DNA of 23,251 nucleotides, from NCBI GenBank assembly GCA_964477115.1, contig CAYZCY010000027.1, forward strand, positions 1-23,251, given 5' to 3'. Shown one piece after another: positions 1 through 8,289 of this stretch; positions within the stretch are counted from its first letter, which is position 1; each line of letters begins with the position of its first letter. This stretch comes from RGIG3135 sp964477115. GTDB taxonomy: Bacteria > Actinomycetota > Coriobacteriia > Coriobacteriales > Eggerthellaceae. The position numbers and the translations under genes are program-made. A model generated the notes under the pieces. It ran no database searches and was not told the DNA's origin. It saw only the letters and a list, made by a program, of their open reading frames with translations.

Positions 1-1673
1 CGATACTCGAGGTCAAGGGCTCGATCAGCCACGCGCACAAGCGCATCACCCGTGGCAAACGAAGTATTGCCCGCCAGGGCTTGAGCAACACCCGCCTCCC
101 ACACAACGGGAACATCCATCGCAAGATCACCATAGAACTGTTCGATATAGAGAGCGTCATCGTCGCAGTTGCTTACGCGAACATTGGCGTTGATGATCTC
201 CGCATCCATGTCGGCAAGCAGACGCACATAGGTGTCACTCCCGTCAGACCACTCAATGCATGGATGCCACGCCAAGTTATCAACCGTTACCTGACCGTCC
301 TCGAATACGAAGTCGCAGGTGAACAGACCGCTCATGATGGCGTCGATCTTATCCCATCCAGAAACGATATCCGACATGCCGTAGACTACGGGAATCGTGT
401 TACCGCTATCACCGGTCACATAGCTAATGGGTTGAGTAATGTGGGCATGCGTACCTAAAACCAGGTCAACATCCAAATCGGCCAGGAACTTAGCATACTC
501 GAGCTGCTGCGCATCGGGCTCCGCCTCGTATTCCGTGCCCCAATGCATAACCACGACCACGGCATTTGCCACCGTCTGCGCACGCTTAATCTCTGCGCTG
601 ATGGCGTCCTTGTCAAAGCCTGCAAGCTGATATGAGTTGGGGAAGTTCTCGTACGTGCCCAGGTAGTTGTCGCCATAGCAGTACTGAAGCACCGCAATTG
701 ATGCGCCGCCTCGTTCTATCAAATGCACCGCATCACGATCCGCCTGGCTCTCATAGCTGCCAACAACCATGAGCTCGGGATACTGGTTCCACACCAAATG
801 CGTCTGCGAGGCGCCGTACTCGCCCAAGTCATACACGTGGTTGCTGCCAAAACCCGCAATGTCAAAACCAACGACATCGATGGTCTGCGCAGCTGCGTCA
901 GGTGTATTGAAGGTGGGGTAACCGGAATAACCGAACTTCTCGGTTCCCGCCATAACGGTTTCCTGATTGATGTAGGAGATATCTGCGGCGGCAACAATAG
1001 GCTCGATTTCCTGGTAGAAAGGCCAGAAATCGTATGCTCCGTCTCCAACGGTTCCCGCGTAAGAATCCGCAAGTTCGAGCGTCTGAGACGAACCCACCTG
1101 ATCGCCCACGGCGAGGAAGGAAACACGGCCCAACTCAGCTGATTCCTGATCCCGACCATAAACCACATAGCTCACGCCATCGACCGTGGTCCCATGGACG
1201 ACTCCGTTGGCGTCGACGGTTTCGGTTGCGGAAAGCAAGGCCTCCTTGCGCAGGGAGCTATCGATGTTGGGAACGGAAGCCTCCTCCTCCGAGCCCTCTC
1301 CTACGATAAGGGCGAGGGGATTGATGGCCCAAACAACAAGGCCCACGGCCACAAGAGCGCACGCCGCAGCCGCAAACTTAGGCCACCTGCGACGCTTCTT
1401 GGCCCCGAAACCCGCACTCGGAGCTAATCCAGCGCCGCCGCTCAGTCCAAAACCGCCCAAGTTGTAGCCGCCCATACTGCCGGCACCACCGGAGCCAAAG
1501 GCGCTCTTCTTGCATCTTTTGCCCTTCCCCAGAGAACCAAGCTGACCATAGGTGATGGGCGTAGAGCCAATAGTGGGAAGTCCGCCTGAAACGACGGACT
1601 TCCCTTTACTGCCTTTTCCCGCTCGAAAACCGTCCTTGCGGGAATTCCAGCCCGATCTTTTGAAGAGAGCCAT
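1..1673 (-). CDS. CapA-family (poly-gamma-glutamate/capsule synthesis) metallophosphatase-like membrane protein, partial
   Basis: The frame stays open from an ATG at 1673 to the left edge of the window, giving at least 557 codons with the C-terminus missing. Residues 1-95 are Gly/Ser/Lys-rich. A basic KKRRR patch precedes one hydrophobic segment (about 99-123), so the bulk should lie outside the membrane. The rest matches the CapA/PGA_cap fold, a relative of calcineurin-like phosphatases. In order it shows LAVGDQ, INQE, GFGSNHVYD (the family's 'ANNH' block), VVVMHWGTEY and LGTHAHITQP, which supply the usual Asp, Asn, Glu and His metal ligands. Family members are linked to polyglutamate or capsule export, but many homologues have no assigned substrate. 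It starts 23 nt after the metG-like stop. No clear Shine-Dalgarno precedes this ATG, so the start is less certain than the family call. Confidence 0.85.
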   Translation of the reverse strand, partial: MALFKRSGWNSRKDGFRAGKGSKGKSVVSGGLPTIGSTPITYGQLGSLGKGKRCKKSAFGSGGAGSMGGYNLGGFGLSGGAGLAPSAGFGAKKRRRWPKFAAAACALVAVGLVVWAINPLALIVGEGSEEEASVPNIDSSLRKEALLSATETVDANGVVHGTTVDGVSYVVYGRDQESAELGRVSFLAVGDQVGSSQTLELADSYAGTVGDGAYDFWPFYQEIEPIVAAADISYINQETVMAGTEKFGYSGYPTFNTPDAAAQTIDVVGFDIAGFGSNHVYDLGEYGASQTHLVWNQYPELMVVGSYESQADRDAVHLIERGGASIAVLQYCYGDNYLGTYENFPNSYQLAGFDKDAISAEIKRAQTVANAVVVVMHWGTEYEAEPDAQQLEYAKFLADLDVDLVLGTHAHITQPISYVTGDSGNTIPVVYGMSDIVSGWDKIDAIMSGLFTCDFVFEDGQVTVDNLAWHPCIEWSDGSDTYVRLLADMDAEIINANVRVSNCDDDALYIEQFYGDLAMDVPVVWEAGVAQALAGNTSFATGDALVRVADRALDLEY

Positions 1674-1696
1674 AGCGCAGCGCCGATCGAAAAGAC

Positions 1697-3721
1697 TTAC
1701 TTGAACTGGCTCGGGTGCTTCTCGAAGAAGTCGGTCCTCGGAGGAAGCTCAGCTACGCGATGAGCACCCGCGTCAATCTCCATAGCAGTGCAGAGCTCAT
1801 CATTGCTGTAGAAGTCGTAGTTCCAGCTGAAGAAGTCCTCGAACTCGAAGTTCATGTAATCGCAGATCTTCTCGCAACCCGCCGGAACGATGGGGTGCAT
1901 GAGAAGAGCTGCCACGCGCAGCATGAAGAAGGAGTCAAGCAGCACCTGGCGACGTGCCTCATCGTCGCCACCGAGCTCTGCAGCACGAATACCATCAGTC
2001 CAGTACTTGTTGGCCCAGCGAATGAACTCATCCATGTGAGACATCACCGAGTGAAGCTCCACGCGATGCATAAGCTCGTCGTAACCGCGCAGCGCGCTAT
2101 AGACGCGCTTGGAAACCTCAGACGAGGGCTTGCCGAGCGGCATGCAGCATTCAAAATTCTTCTGAGCTTCATAGAAGCAGCTGCGAGCAAGGCGGTTGAA
2201 CACGTTGGTGAGCAAAGCGCCTTCCTTGAGCGCAGGGTCGGCAACGCGCGGGTCATTGCGCTTTGCCTCATCAGCCTCGAAGGGCTTCGGCTTAAAGCCA
2301 ACAGACTTCTGATCGAGACCCAATGCCAAGAAATGAGCGCGAAGCTGCTCGGGAGTGTAGTGCTCAAGCAGCTGCTCGCCCGTAGGCGGCTTAACCGAAC
2401 CGGAAGAGGAGGCCTTCTTGTTGCCGAAAAGCATATGGTGGTTAGCCACGAGCGTAGTCTGGCGAAGCGGCTCCTCGGCAATGCCGGGCAGCAGCAAATC
2501 ACCGGGGCGCAGAGCCTCGAACAGAGCGGGCTGGGCAACGCCGTAGAAGTACAGGTTGTCCTGACCGATGAACTGGTAGACGGTAGCGTCTTCAGAGCAC
2601 CAGAAGTCGCGCCACGACCCGCGCGGCAGGCCGAGGGCGTCGTTGGCGGCAATGGTAAAGGAAATGGGAGCCCACAGAGACTCAGGCCAGCACCAAACCG
2701 TCAAGCCCTCCACGTCCTCGAGTACCGGAGCCTTCACACCCCACTCGATGTTGCCCGTAATGCGGAAGGGAACGAGGGTCTTGCCCGTGCGGAAGCGCAG
2801 GCCGGCGTTGGCTAAGATGGGACGAGCCTCATCGCGATCCTCGATGGTCTTGAACTCGATCTCGAAGCTCTGCTTACCCTTCTCAGCCTCACGATACACA
2901 TGCTCGGGGAGCGAATCAGCGATGGCCAGGTAATCCTCGTATGCCTCGTTCTTGATGTAGACGATAGGCGGAGCCAGGAATTCCTTGATGGTCTGCGCGA
3001 CTATGGCACGCACATCGGGATCTTCCTCGAGCTGCTCGACATGGTCGCGCAGGAAGTCCACGAAAGCAGGCAGATCGAAGTACCAGTTCTCAACGGGGCG
3101 CATCTCGGGCACCGTTCCCGTAACGGAAGAAACGGGCTTGAGAAGGTCCTCGGGCTGATACTGATGACCCAGGTCGCATTCGTCAGCATAGCCGTGCTCG
3201 GACTTGCAGCCCTGCACCGGGCAGTAGCCCGTCACCTGACGGCCGTTGAGGAAAATGCCCGCTTCAGCGTCGTAGAACTGCAGAGTGGAGGAGCGCTTAA
3301 GCCAGCCGTTTTCGTGAAGCTTGCTGATGAAGGCGTTGGTGATCATCTGATGCACCTCGCCCGCATGGCCGATACCCGAACCCTCGAAGATGTCGAGGCT
3401 GATGTTGTAGGCATCAAGGGTGCGCTTCTGCGCATCATGGTTGCGCTGCACGTAGTCGGCAATGGTGCCGTCGAACTCGCCCGCCTCGACTAGCTTGCGA
3501 TAACCTTCGTCGATAGGAGAGCCGAAGCAGTCGGTTCCCGAAATGAAGCGCACGTTTTCGCGACCGATACGATCGCGAAGGAAGCGCGCGAAAGCGTCAG
3601 CGGGCACGAACACGCCGCCGATGTGGCCAAAGTGAAGCGGCTTGTTGCCGTAGGGCATACCCGCGGTAACAACTGCGCGGGCAGGCCAGGGCACGCGCGT
3701 GTTATCCCTCAAATCCGACAT
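1697..3721 (-). CDS. metG: Methionyl-tRNA synthetase-like class I tRNA ligase with divergent KMSKS loop
   Basis: The protein has 674 aa. The N-terminal half is a class I synthetase Rossmann fold of the MetRS type: GMPYGNKPLHFGHIGG (HIGH motif, His30 and His33), FISGTD at 60-63, and a zinc knuckle in the CP domain (Cys167, Cys172, Cys182, His186). The catalytic end contains WPESLWAPISF and FIGQDNLYFYG. The C-terminal part from about 500 is the helical anticodon-binding domain (MLRVAALLMHPIVPAGCEKI). The known role of the family is ATP-dependent charging of tRNA-Met in the cytoplasm. The oddity is the KMSKS loop: after NHHMLFGNK the sequence reads KKASSS (435-440), so the second lysine of KMSKS is lost. 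It could be a divergent but active MetRS or a paralogue. The start at 3721 has AAGGAG at 3732-3737 and overlaps the sppA-like stop by 20 nt, suggesting translational coupling. Confidence 0.82.
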   Translation of the reverse strand: MSDLRDNTRVPWPARAVVTAGMPYGNKPLHFGHIGGVFVPADAFARFLRDRIGRENVRFISGTDCFGSPIDEGYRKLVEAGEFDGTIADYVQRNHDAQKRTLDAYNISLDIFEGSGIGHAGEVHQMITNAFISKLHENGWLKRSSTLQFYDAEAGIFLNGRQVTGYCPVQGCKSEHGYADECDLGHQYQPEDLLKPVSSVTGTVPEMRPVENWYFDLPAFVDFLRDHVEQLEEDPDVRAIVAQTIKEFLAPPIVYIKNEAYEDYLAIADSLPEHVYREAEKGKQSFEIEFKTIEDRDEARPILANAGLRFRTGKTLVPFRITGNIEWGVKAPVLEDVEGLTVWCWPESLWAPISFTIAANDALGLPRGSWRDFWCSEDATVYQFIGQDNLYFYGVAQPALFEALRPGDLLLPGIAEEPLRQTTLVANHHMLFGNKKASSSGSVKPPTGEQLLEHYTPEQLRAHFLALGLDQKSVGFKPKPFEADEAKRNDPRVADPALKEGALLTNVFNRLARSCFYEAQKNFECCMPLGKPSSEVSKRVYSALRGYDELMHRVELHSVMSHMDEFIRWANKYWTDGIRAAELGGDDEARRQVLLDSFFMLRVAALLMHPIVPAGCEKICDYMNFEFEDFFSWNYDFYSNDELCTAMEIDAGAHRVAELPPRTDFFEKHPSQFK

Positions 3722-4844
3722 TGTTGTCTAGCTCCTTCAGAAGTGCGGCAAGTGCAGATGCATCCTCAGCGCTTGCCAACCCCAACATGGAATAAATATC
3801 GTAGTACTCGGTGTAAAGGTAGATGGTATCGCAGTAATCGATACCTGCAAGCTCGCAAGCCTTGCTGATTGCATCTTCCAGGGTGCCAATTTCGTCGGCA
3901 AGGCCGTTCTCCACGGCATCCATGCCCGTATAGGTCATACCGTTAGCCAAAGCACGTACCTCATCGGTGCTCATGCCGCGACCTGATGCCACCGCCTCGA
4001 TGAAAGTCTCGTTGATCTGGTCAACCTGATCCTGGTACCAAGCGCGCTCCTCTTCGGTAAGCGCGCGGGTGCCGTAACTCGAGTCCTTGGAATCGGACGA
4101 GGTGATGTTGTCCACCGAAATGCCCAGCTTCTCGTACAGACCGGAAAGGTCAGTCACCTGCATAGCCGTGCCGATGGCACCGATGGCGGTGGTTTTGGCG
4201 GTGAAGATATAGTCGGCCTGGGACGAGATCTCATAGGCAGCGCTCGCGTTAATGGAAGCACTCGAAACCACCACGGGCTTGGAAAACTCGCTCACGTACA
4301 GCGACATCTCCTCGCCGGCGGTTGCGGTACCGCCGCCGGAATCCACGCGCAGCACAACGGCCTTGATATGCTCGTTGCTCTCGGCGATATCAAGCTGCTC
4401 TTTGAGTCCTTCGGGGCTGCACACCGTGCCGTCGTACTGAATGGTGCCGTTGATTTCGATGATGGCAACCGTGTCTTCAATGAGGTAGTCAGCCGACGAA
4501 CCGTAGCCCGAATCAAACACGCTCATCGAATTCAGCGAGTTGTTCACCAGGCTCGTGCAGGAAGCAAGGCTTGCGAACATGAGCACGAAGAGGAGCACGA
4601 CGGCGACAAGCGCCACGATCCAGCCGCGGCGCTTGGGGGGTTCGGGTGCCACCGGGGGCGGATAGCCGCCAACACCCGGTGTCTGTCCGGGGGTTGGCGC
4701 CGAGTAGAAGCCGCCAGCGGGCACACCCTGAGGCGCTGCGTCACAGTAGTTGGCGGCATATGTCGCCTGAGCCTGAGCCTGGGCCTGAGCAGCGGCATCA
4801 TTCGCACCGTGCCACACGCCCTGCTGCCAGTTTTGGTTAGTCAT
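3702..4844 (-). CDS. sppA: Signal peptide peptidase SppA-like S49 family protease
   Basis: The protein has 380 aa from the ATG at 4844. I prefer this start to the TTG at 4865 because AAGGAG sits at 4851-4856, six bases upstream. Residues 1-70 are Gln/Ala- then Pro/Gly-rich and probably cytoplasmic. KRR is followed by a transmembrane segment at about 74-97. The rest is a crotonase-like S49 peptidase domain: RVDSGGGT (168-173, the oxyanion strand), NASAAY with the likely nucleophile Ser201, and SDSKDSSYGT with the likely catalytic Lys253. S49 SppA enzymes use a Ser/Lys dyad to degrade cleaved signal peptides in the membrane. The usual SGGY around the serine is SAAY here, so activity or specificity may differ. 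It follows rho by 26 nt and overlaps the metG-like start by 20 nt, consistent with one transcript. Confidence 0.85.
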   Translation of the reverse strand: MTNQNWQQGVWHGANDAAAQAQAQAQATYAANYCDAAPQGVPAGGFYSAPTPGQTPGVGGYPPPVAPEPPKRRGWIVALVAVVLLFVLMFASLASCTSLVNNSLNSMSVFDSGYGSSADYLIEDTVAIIEINGTIQYDGTVCSPEGLKEQLDIAESNEHIKAVVLRVDSGGGTATAGEEMSLYVSEFSKPVVVSSASINASAAYEISSQADYIFTAKTTAIGAIGTAMQVTDLSGLYEKLGISVDNITSSDSKDSSYGTRALTEEERAWYQDQVDQINETFIEAVASGRGMSTDEVRALANGMTYTGMDAVENGLADEIGTLEDAISKACELAGIDYCDTIYLYTEYYDIYSMLGLASAEDASALAALLKELDNNVGFEG

Positions 4845-4870
4845 GAGATACTCCTTGACTTGCAAGCCAG

Positions 4871-7036
4871 TTAGAACTCAAAGTTCTCGTCAGACTTGCC
4901 GTGCTGAGTCTGAGCCTTCTTGGCCGTGCGAATGAGGAACTCCTGATTGGTGTCGGTCTGCTTGAGCGACTTGATCAGCATATCCATGGCGCGCTCGGTG
5001 TTGTTGAGGTTTGCCAGGATGCGGCGAACAGCCCAAATGAGCGGCGCCTCCTGCGGATCAAGCAGCAGCTCTTCCTTGCGGGTGCCGCTCGAAACCGGAT
5101 CGATTGCCGGGAAAATGCGACGATCGGCAAGGTAGCGATCGAGCTTGAGCTCCATGTTGCCCGTGCCCTTGAACTCCTCGAAGATGACTTCGTCCATCTT
5201 CGAACCCGTATCGATAAGCGCAGAAGCCAGAATGGTCAGGCTGCCACCACCCTCGATGTTGCGGGCAGCACCCAAGAAGCGCTTCGGCGGATACAGGGCC
5301 GTGGAGTCGACGCCGCCCGAAAGGATGCGACCGGAAGCCGGCTGCGCAAGGTTGTAAGCGCGGGCAAGGCGGGTAATGGAGTCGAGGAGGATAACGACGT
5401 CCTTGCCCATCTCGACCAAGCGCTTGGCGCGCTCAATAACCAGCTCGGCAACGGCGATGTGATTTTCGGAAGGCATGTCGAAGGTGGAGGATACAACCTC
5501 TCCCTTGATGGAGCGCTCCATGTCGGTAACTTCCTCGGGACGCTCGTCGACGAGCAGGCACATGAGATGAACCTCGGGGTTGTTAGCCGTGATGGCAGCT
5601 GCGATGTCCTTGAGAACGGTGGTCTTACCAGCCTTCGGGGGCGAAACGATAAGGCCGCGCTGGCCTTTTCCGATGGGTGCGCACAGATCGATGACGCGGG
5701 CCGTGATGGTGGTGCGACCGTGTTCCATGAGCAGGCGCTCATCGGGATAGATAGGCGTCAGATCCGCAAAACGCGGACGCGCGGCAATCTCCTCGACGGA
5801 CATGCCGTTCACGGAGAGAACCTTCTGGATGGCGGCAAACTTCTCGTTCTCGCGAGCGGGGCGGGTCTGCCCCACCACAAAGTCGCCCTTGCGCAGACCG
5901 TTGCGGCGAATAAGCGCCGTGCCCACGTAGGCATCGCCCTCGCCAGGGAGGTATCCGCTCGCACGAAGGAATCCGTAACCATCGGACATGATGTCAAGCA
6001 CGCCGGAAACCTCGACGAAGCCCTCGGCCCTCATGCTCGCCTCGTAAACGGCATCAACCAGCTCGGCCTTCTTGAGACCAGCCGCCTCAAGGCCAAGATC
6101 ACTTGCCTTCACGCGAAGGTCAGCGACCTTGAGCTCTGCGAGCTCTTCACGCGTGACGGAAGGCACGACCTCGCGGTTCTGCTTGCGCTCACGACGACGA
6201 TTATGGCGGTCATCACGGTTGTTCTTCTGGTTGTTCTGCTTGCCGTTTTGCTGGTTGTTCTGCTGAGCGTTGCGGGTTTCGCTCTGAGAACCCTGGGTAT
6301 TGCGCTTGACGCGATTACGTTCGCGACGCTCACGCACGGGGGACTTCTCAGCGGGCTTTTCGCCCTCAGATGCAGCTTCGGCAGAAGCTCCTTCGGCAAA
6401 AGCTCCTTCGGCAGAAGCAGCCGCCGCGGCCTCGGGAACACCTTCAGCGGAAGCAGCCTCAACGGGAGCCTTGTCTGCAACAGGGGCCTCACCCTCAGCT
6501 GCAGGAGCAACAGGCGCAGAAGCCTGCTCCTCAGCAGGGGCAGCACCCTCAGCCTCAGCTGCGGGCTTTTTGCGAGTACGGGTGCGGCGAGACTTCGCGG
6601 GCGCCTCGCCTTCGGCCTTGCCGGCAGCGGCTTCTGCAGGCGAAGCAACAGGATCGCTAGCGGGAGCAGGAACATCTGCAGAGGTGGCCTCAGCGGACGA
6701 ACCCTCCGCGGGAGCAGCAGCCTCGGTATCGGCAGTAGGTGCAGAAGCAGCCTTGCGCGTACGAGCACGACGCGGCTTGGGGGCAGCCTCACCCTCTGCG
6801 GCAGGTGCGGCGGGCGCGGCAGCAGCCTCAGCCACAGCAGCCTCAGCAGCGGCGGGGGTCACAGCAGCCACGGCAGCCTCAGCAGCAACAGGCGCCTCGC
6901 CCTCGGCGGGCTTACCTTCCGCAGCCTTCTTAGTGGTACGACGACGTGCAGGATTCTTAGGTTCAGCCGGAGTCTCCGCAGGAATAACGGAGGCGGAAGC
7001 CGCCTCCGTCACGATCATATCTTCGGATTCGATCAT
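4871..7036 (-). CDS. rho: Transcription termination factor Rho with long N-terminal disordered extension
   Basis: The protein has 721 aa against roughly 420 for E. coli Rho; the extra length is N-terminal. Residues 1-235 are Ala/Glu/Pro-rich with three basic patches (near 31, 89 and 150, RRxRTRK-like). Residues 236-290 are Arg/Asn/Gln-rich, with an almost pure N/Q stretch at about 257-273. Then come the Rho_N helical domain (about 295-335), the RNA-binding cold-shock-like domain (about 340-410), and the RecA-type hexameric ATPase with Walker A SPPKAGKTT (465-473) and Walker B VVILLDS. Rho loads on unstructured RNA and translocates to stop RNA polymerase. High-GC actinobacterial Rhos often carry such extensions, which are thought to bind structured RNA. 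The start ATG overlaps the transaldolase stop as ATGA (7033-7036), so translation is probably coupled. Confidence 0.97.
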   Translation of the reverse strand: MIESEDMIVTEAASASVIPAETPAEPKNPARRRTTKKAAEGKPAEGEAPVAAEAAVAAVTPAAAEAAVAEAAAAPAAPAAEGEAAPKPRRARTRKAASAPTADTEAAAPAEGSSAEATSADVPAPASDPVASPAEAAAGKAEGEAPAKSRRTRTRKKPAAEAEGAAPAEEQASAPVAPAAEGEAPVADKAPVEAASAEGVPEAAAAASAEGAFAEGASAEAASEGEKPAEKSPVRERRERNRVKRNTQGSQSETRNAQQNNQQNGKQNNQKNNRDDRHNRRRERKQNREVVPSVTREELAELKVADLRVKASDLGLEAAGLKKAELVDAVYEASMRAEGFVEVSGVLDIMSDGYGFLRASGYLPGEGDAYVGTALIRRNGLRKGDFVVGQTRPARENEKFAAIQKVLSVNGMSVEEIAARPRFADLTPIYPDERLLMEHGRTTITARVIDLCAPIGKGQRGLIVSPPKAGKTTVLKDIAAAITANNPEVHLMCLLVDERPEEVTDMERSIKGEVVSSTFDMPSENHIAVAELVIERAKRLVEMGKDVVILLDSITRLARAYNLAQPASGRILSGGVDSTALYPPKRFLGAARNIEGGGSLTILASALIDTGSKMDEVIFEEFKGTGNMELKLDRYLADRRIFPAIDPVSSGTRKEELLLDPQEAPLIWAVRRILANLNNTERAMDMLIKSLKQTDTNQEFLIRTAKKAQTQHGKSDENFEF
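6376..6420 (-). repeat. Three 15-bp tandem units inside rho
   Basis: On the plus strand the units CTTCGGCAGAAGCTC, CTTCGGCAAAAGCTC and CTTCGGCAGAAGCAG lie head to tail at 6376-6390, 6391-6405 and 6406-6420. In the rho frame they encode a five-residue Ala/Ser/Glu/Gly repeat in the disordered extension. The unit length keeps the frame, so slippage would change linker length without breaking the gene. Confidence 0.9.
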
Positions 7037-7719
7037 GCGTTAAGAACCTTCTCCCAGTCCTTCATGAATGCGTCGAGGCCGCGGTCGGTCAGCGGGTGCT
7101 GCACCATCTTCTTGAGAACGCCGAAGGGCACGGTGGCGATGTCGGCACCCATGAGGGCAGCCTGGGTCACGTGGTTGGCGCTGCGGATGGAAGCGGCGAT
7201 GATCTCAACCTGCTCGCCGTTAACGGTGTTGGCGGTGAAGTCGTAGTTGCCGATGGCGCGAACGATGTTCTCAACCTGCTGCAGGCCGTCGTCAGCGATG
7301 TCGTCGAAGCGACCGATGAAGGGGCTGATGTAACGGGCGCCGGCGCGAGCAGCCAGAAGCGCCTGCGGAACGGAGAAGCACAGGGTCATGTTGACCGGGA
7401 TGCCCTTGTCAGCCAGAGCGCGGGTTGCGGCAAGGCCCTCAACCATGGTGGGAACCTTGACGACCACGTTCGGGGCAATGGCAGCCAGCTCGATGCCATC
7501 GGCGATGATCTCATCGCGGGTCATGGCAACGGACTCGGCGGAAACGGGGCAGTCGGGGCCGACGATTTCGCAGATGCGGCCGATGTGTGCATGGAAGTCA
7601 TCAAGCTTGCCGCCGATCTTGGCGTACAGGGACGGGTTGGTGGTAACGCCGGCGAGGGCACCCCAGCTTGCCGCCTCTTCGATCTCTTTCAGATCAGCGG
7701 TATCCAGAAAGAACTTCAC
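7033..7719 (-). CDS. tal: Small transaldolase / fructose-6-phosphate aldolase family protein
   Basis: The protein has 228 aa, typical for the short class I aldolase family that includes TalC-type transaldolases and fructose-6-phosphate aldolase. It opens with MKFFLDTADLKEI and GVTTNPSL. NVVVKVPT places the Schiff-base lysine at Lys88, followed by ISPFIGRFDD. In FSA enzymes the position at SPF is tyrosine; here it is Phe134, as in true transaldolases, so transfer of a dihydroxyacetone unit in the non-oxidative pentose phosphate pathway is the better guess. The start is a GTG at 7719 with a strong AAGGAGG at 7725-7731, five bases upstream. The stop overlaps the rho start (ATGA). A dyad repeat over the promoter (7752-7777) suggests regulation. 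Confidence 0.93.
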   Translation of the reverse strand: MKFFLDTADLKEIEEAASWGALAGVTTNPSLYAKIGGKLDDFHAHIGRICEIVGPDCPVSAESVAMTRDEIIADGIELAAIAPNVVVKVPTMVEGLAATRALADKGIPVNMTLCFSVPQALLAARAGARYISPFIGRFDDIADDGLQQVENIVRAIGNYDFTANTVNGEQVEIIAASIRSANHVTQAALMGADIATVPFGVLKKMVQHPLTDRGLDAFMKDWEKVLNA

Positions 7720-7746
7720 GATTTCCTCCTTATATGTGTGTTCTTT

Positions 7747-7777
7747 ATCATATGAAATGCGCGCGGGCGCATATCAT
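7747..7777 (-). promoter_or_regulatory. Putative transaldolase-rho promoter with an inverted repeat operator
   Basis: The minus strand has a TATGAT -10 box (7747-7752). Directly upstream, an inverted repeat fills the spacer and -35 area: ATGAAATGCGC (7752-7762) and GCGCATATCAT (7767-7777), 11-nt arms with one internal mismatch around a 4-nt centre. No good -35 hexamer is visible at 17 bp. The layout fits a repressor or activator site, but the regulator is unknown. Confidence 0.4.
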
Positions 7778-8246
7778 GCCTTGGTTTGAATCGGAGTGCC
7801 TCCAACGAGGGCGGCCAAGCCAAATGACGCAAAGGATTTCGAGACAAGGGAAAGCGAGAACCAGCGCAACCTGCATCGAGCGCACATACGATTCAGCGGT
7901 ATAGAGCAGTGATTTCTCCCAACTCACGATGGGCGAAGCGCAAACGCTCGAGGGCGCGCGAAAAGCTCATGCGGGATTTGAAACGGGGATTGGATCCTTG
8001 CCCATGTTAGCGCATGCCCCCCACCAGTTCAAGCAGCAGAAACATCAGCGTCTACAGCCTCATGCCCTTCGGCCACGAGGAGCCGGGCAACGTGGCAAAT
8101 CCGCGTCACTTCGAACGAAAGCCGCTCGAGGAAACGGTCACCTGGCTGTAGGCCCCTCATTTGACGGAGAAGGTAAGCGCCACCTTCTCCCCCGCGTAAA
8201 AAAGCTCAGGCAAAGGGACCTGTGACGAAGAGCCGCACACAGAGAG
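7778..8246. other. Non-coding stretch with no recognisable gene
   Basis: Roughly 470 bp without a convincing coding frame on either strand: the longest frames lack a Shine-Dalgarno and look like no protein I know. I see no tRNA. Near its right end, GGAGAAGGT (8166-8174) and ACCTTCTCC (8182-8190) form a perfect 9-bp hairpin with a 7-nt loop. This is followed by CTCAGGCAAAGGGACC (8205-8220), which resembles the 3' conserved block of glycine riboswitches. On the minus strand, CAGG/CCTG ahead of a T6 run at 8199-8204 could be a weak second terminator for the zinc-ribbon gene at 8290. Confidence 0.5.
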
Positions 8247-8277
8247 AAGCCGCCCCCGCAACTTGCGAGGGCGGCTT
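8247..8277 (-). terminator. Stem-loop terminator downstream of the small zinc-ribbon gene
   Basis: AAGCCGCCC and GGGCGGCTT pair over 9 bp, with a further CGCA/TGCG stem inside after one mismatch and a 3-nt loop. It starts 13 nt past the stop of the 71-aa gene at 8290. The plus side ends in TTTCTT, and the minus side in a pyrimidine-rich CTTCTCTCT, so it may work in both directions. Confidence 0.7.
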
Positions 8278-8289
8278 TCTTGGTTTAAC

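Noticed and set aside
4901..7246. A 781-codon plus-strand open frame opposite rho
   Set aside because: It has a low-complexity Ser/Arg/Gly/Leu translation that mirrors the Ala/Glu-rich Rho extension; rho itself is unmistakable.
7929..8225. A 98-codon plus-strand frame in the intergenic region
   Set aside because: It has no ribosome binding site, a Gln/His/Arg-rich composition, no recognisable motif, and overlaps the structured segment.
7720..8289. A tRNA or tmRNA in the long intergenic region (TTCAAATCC-like string)
   Set aside because: The flanking bases do not pair into a T arm or acceptor stem.
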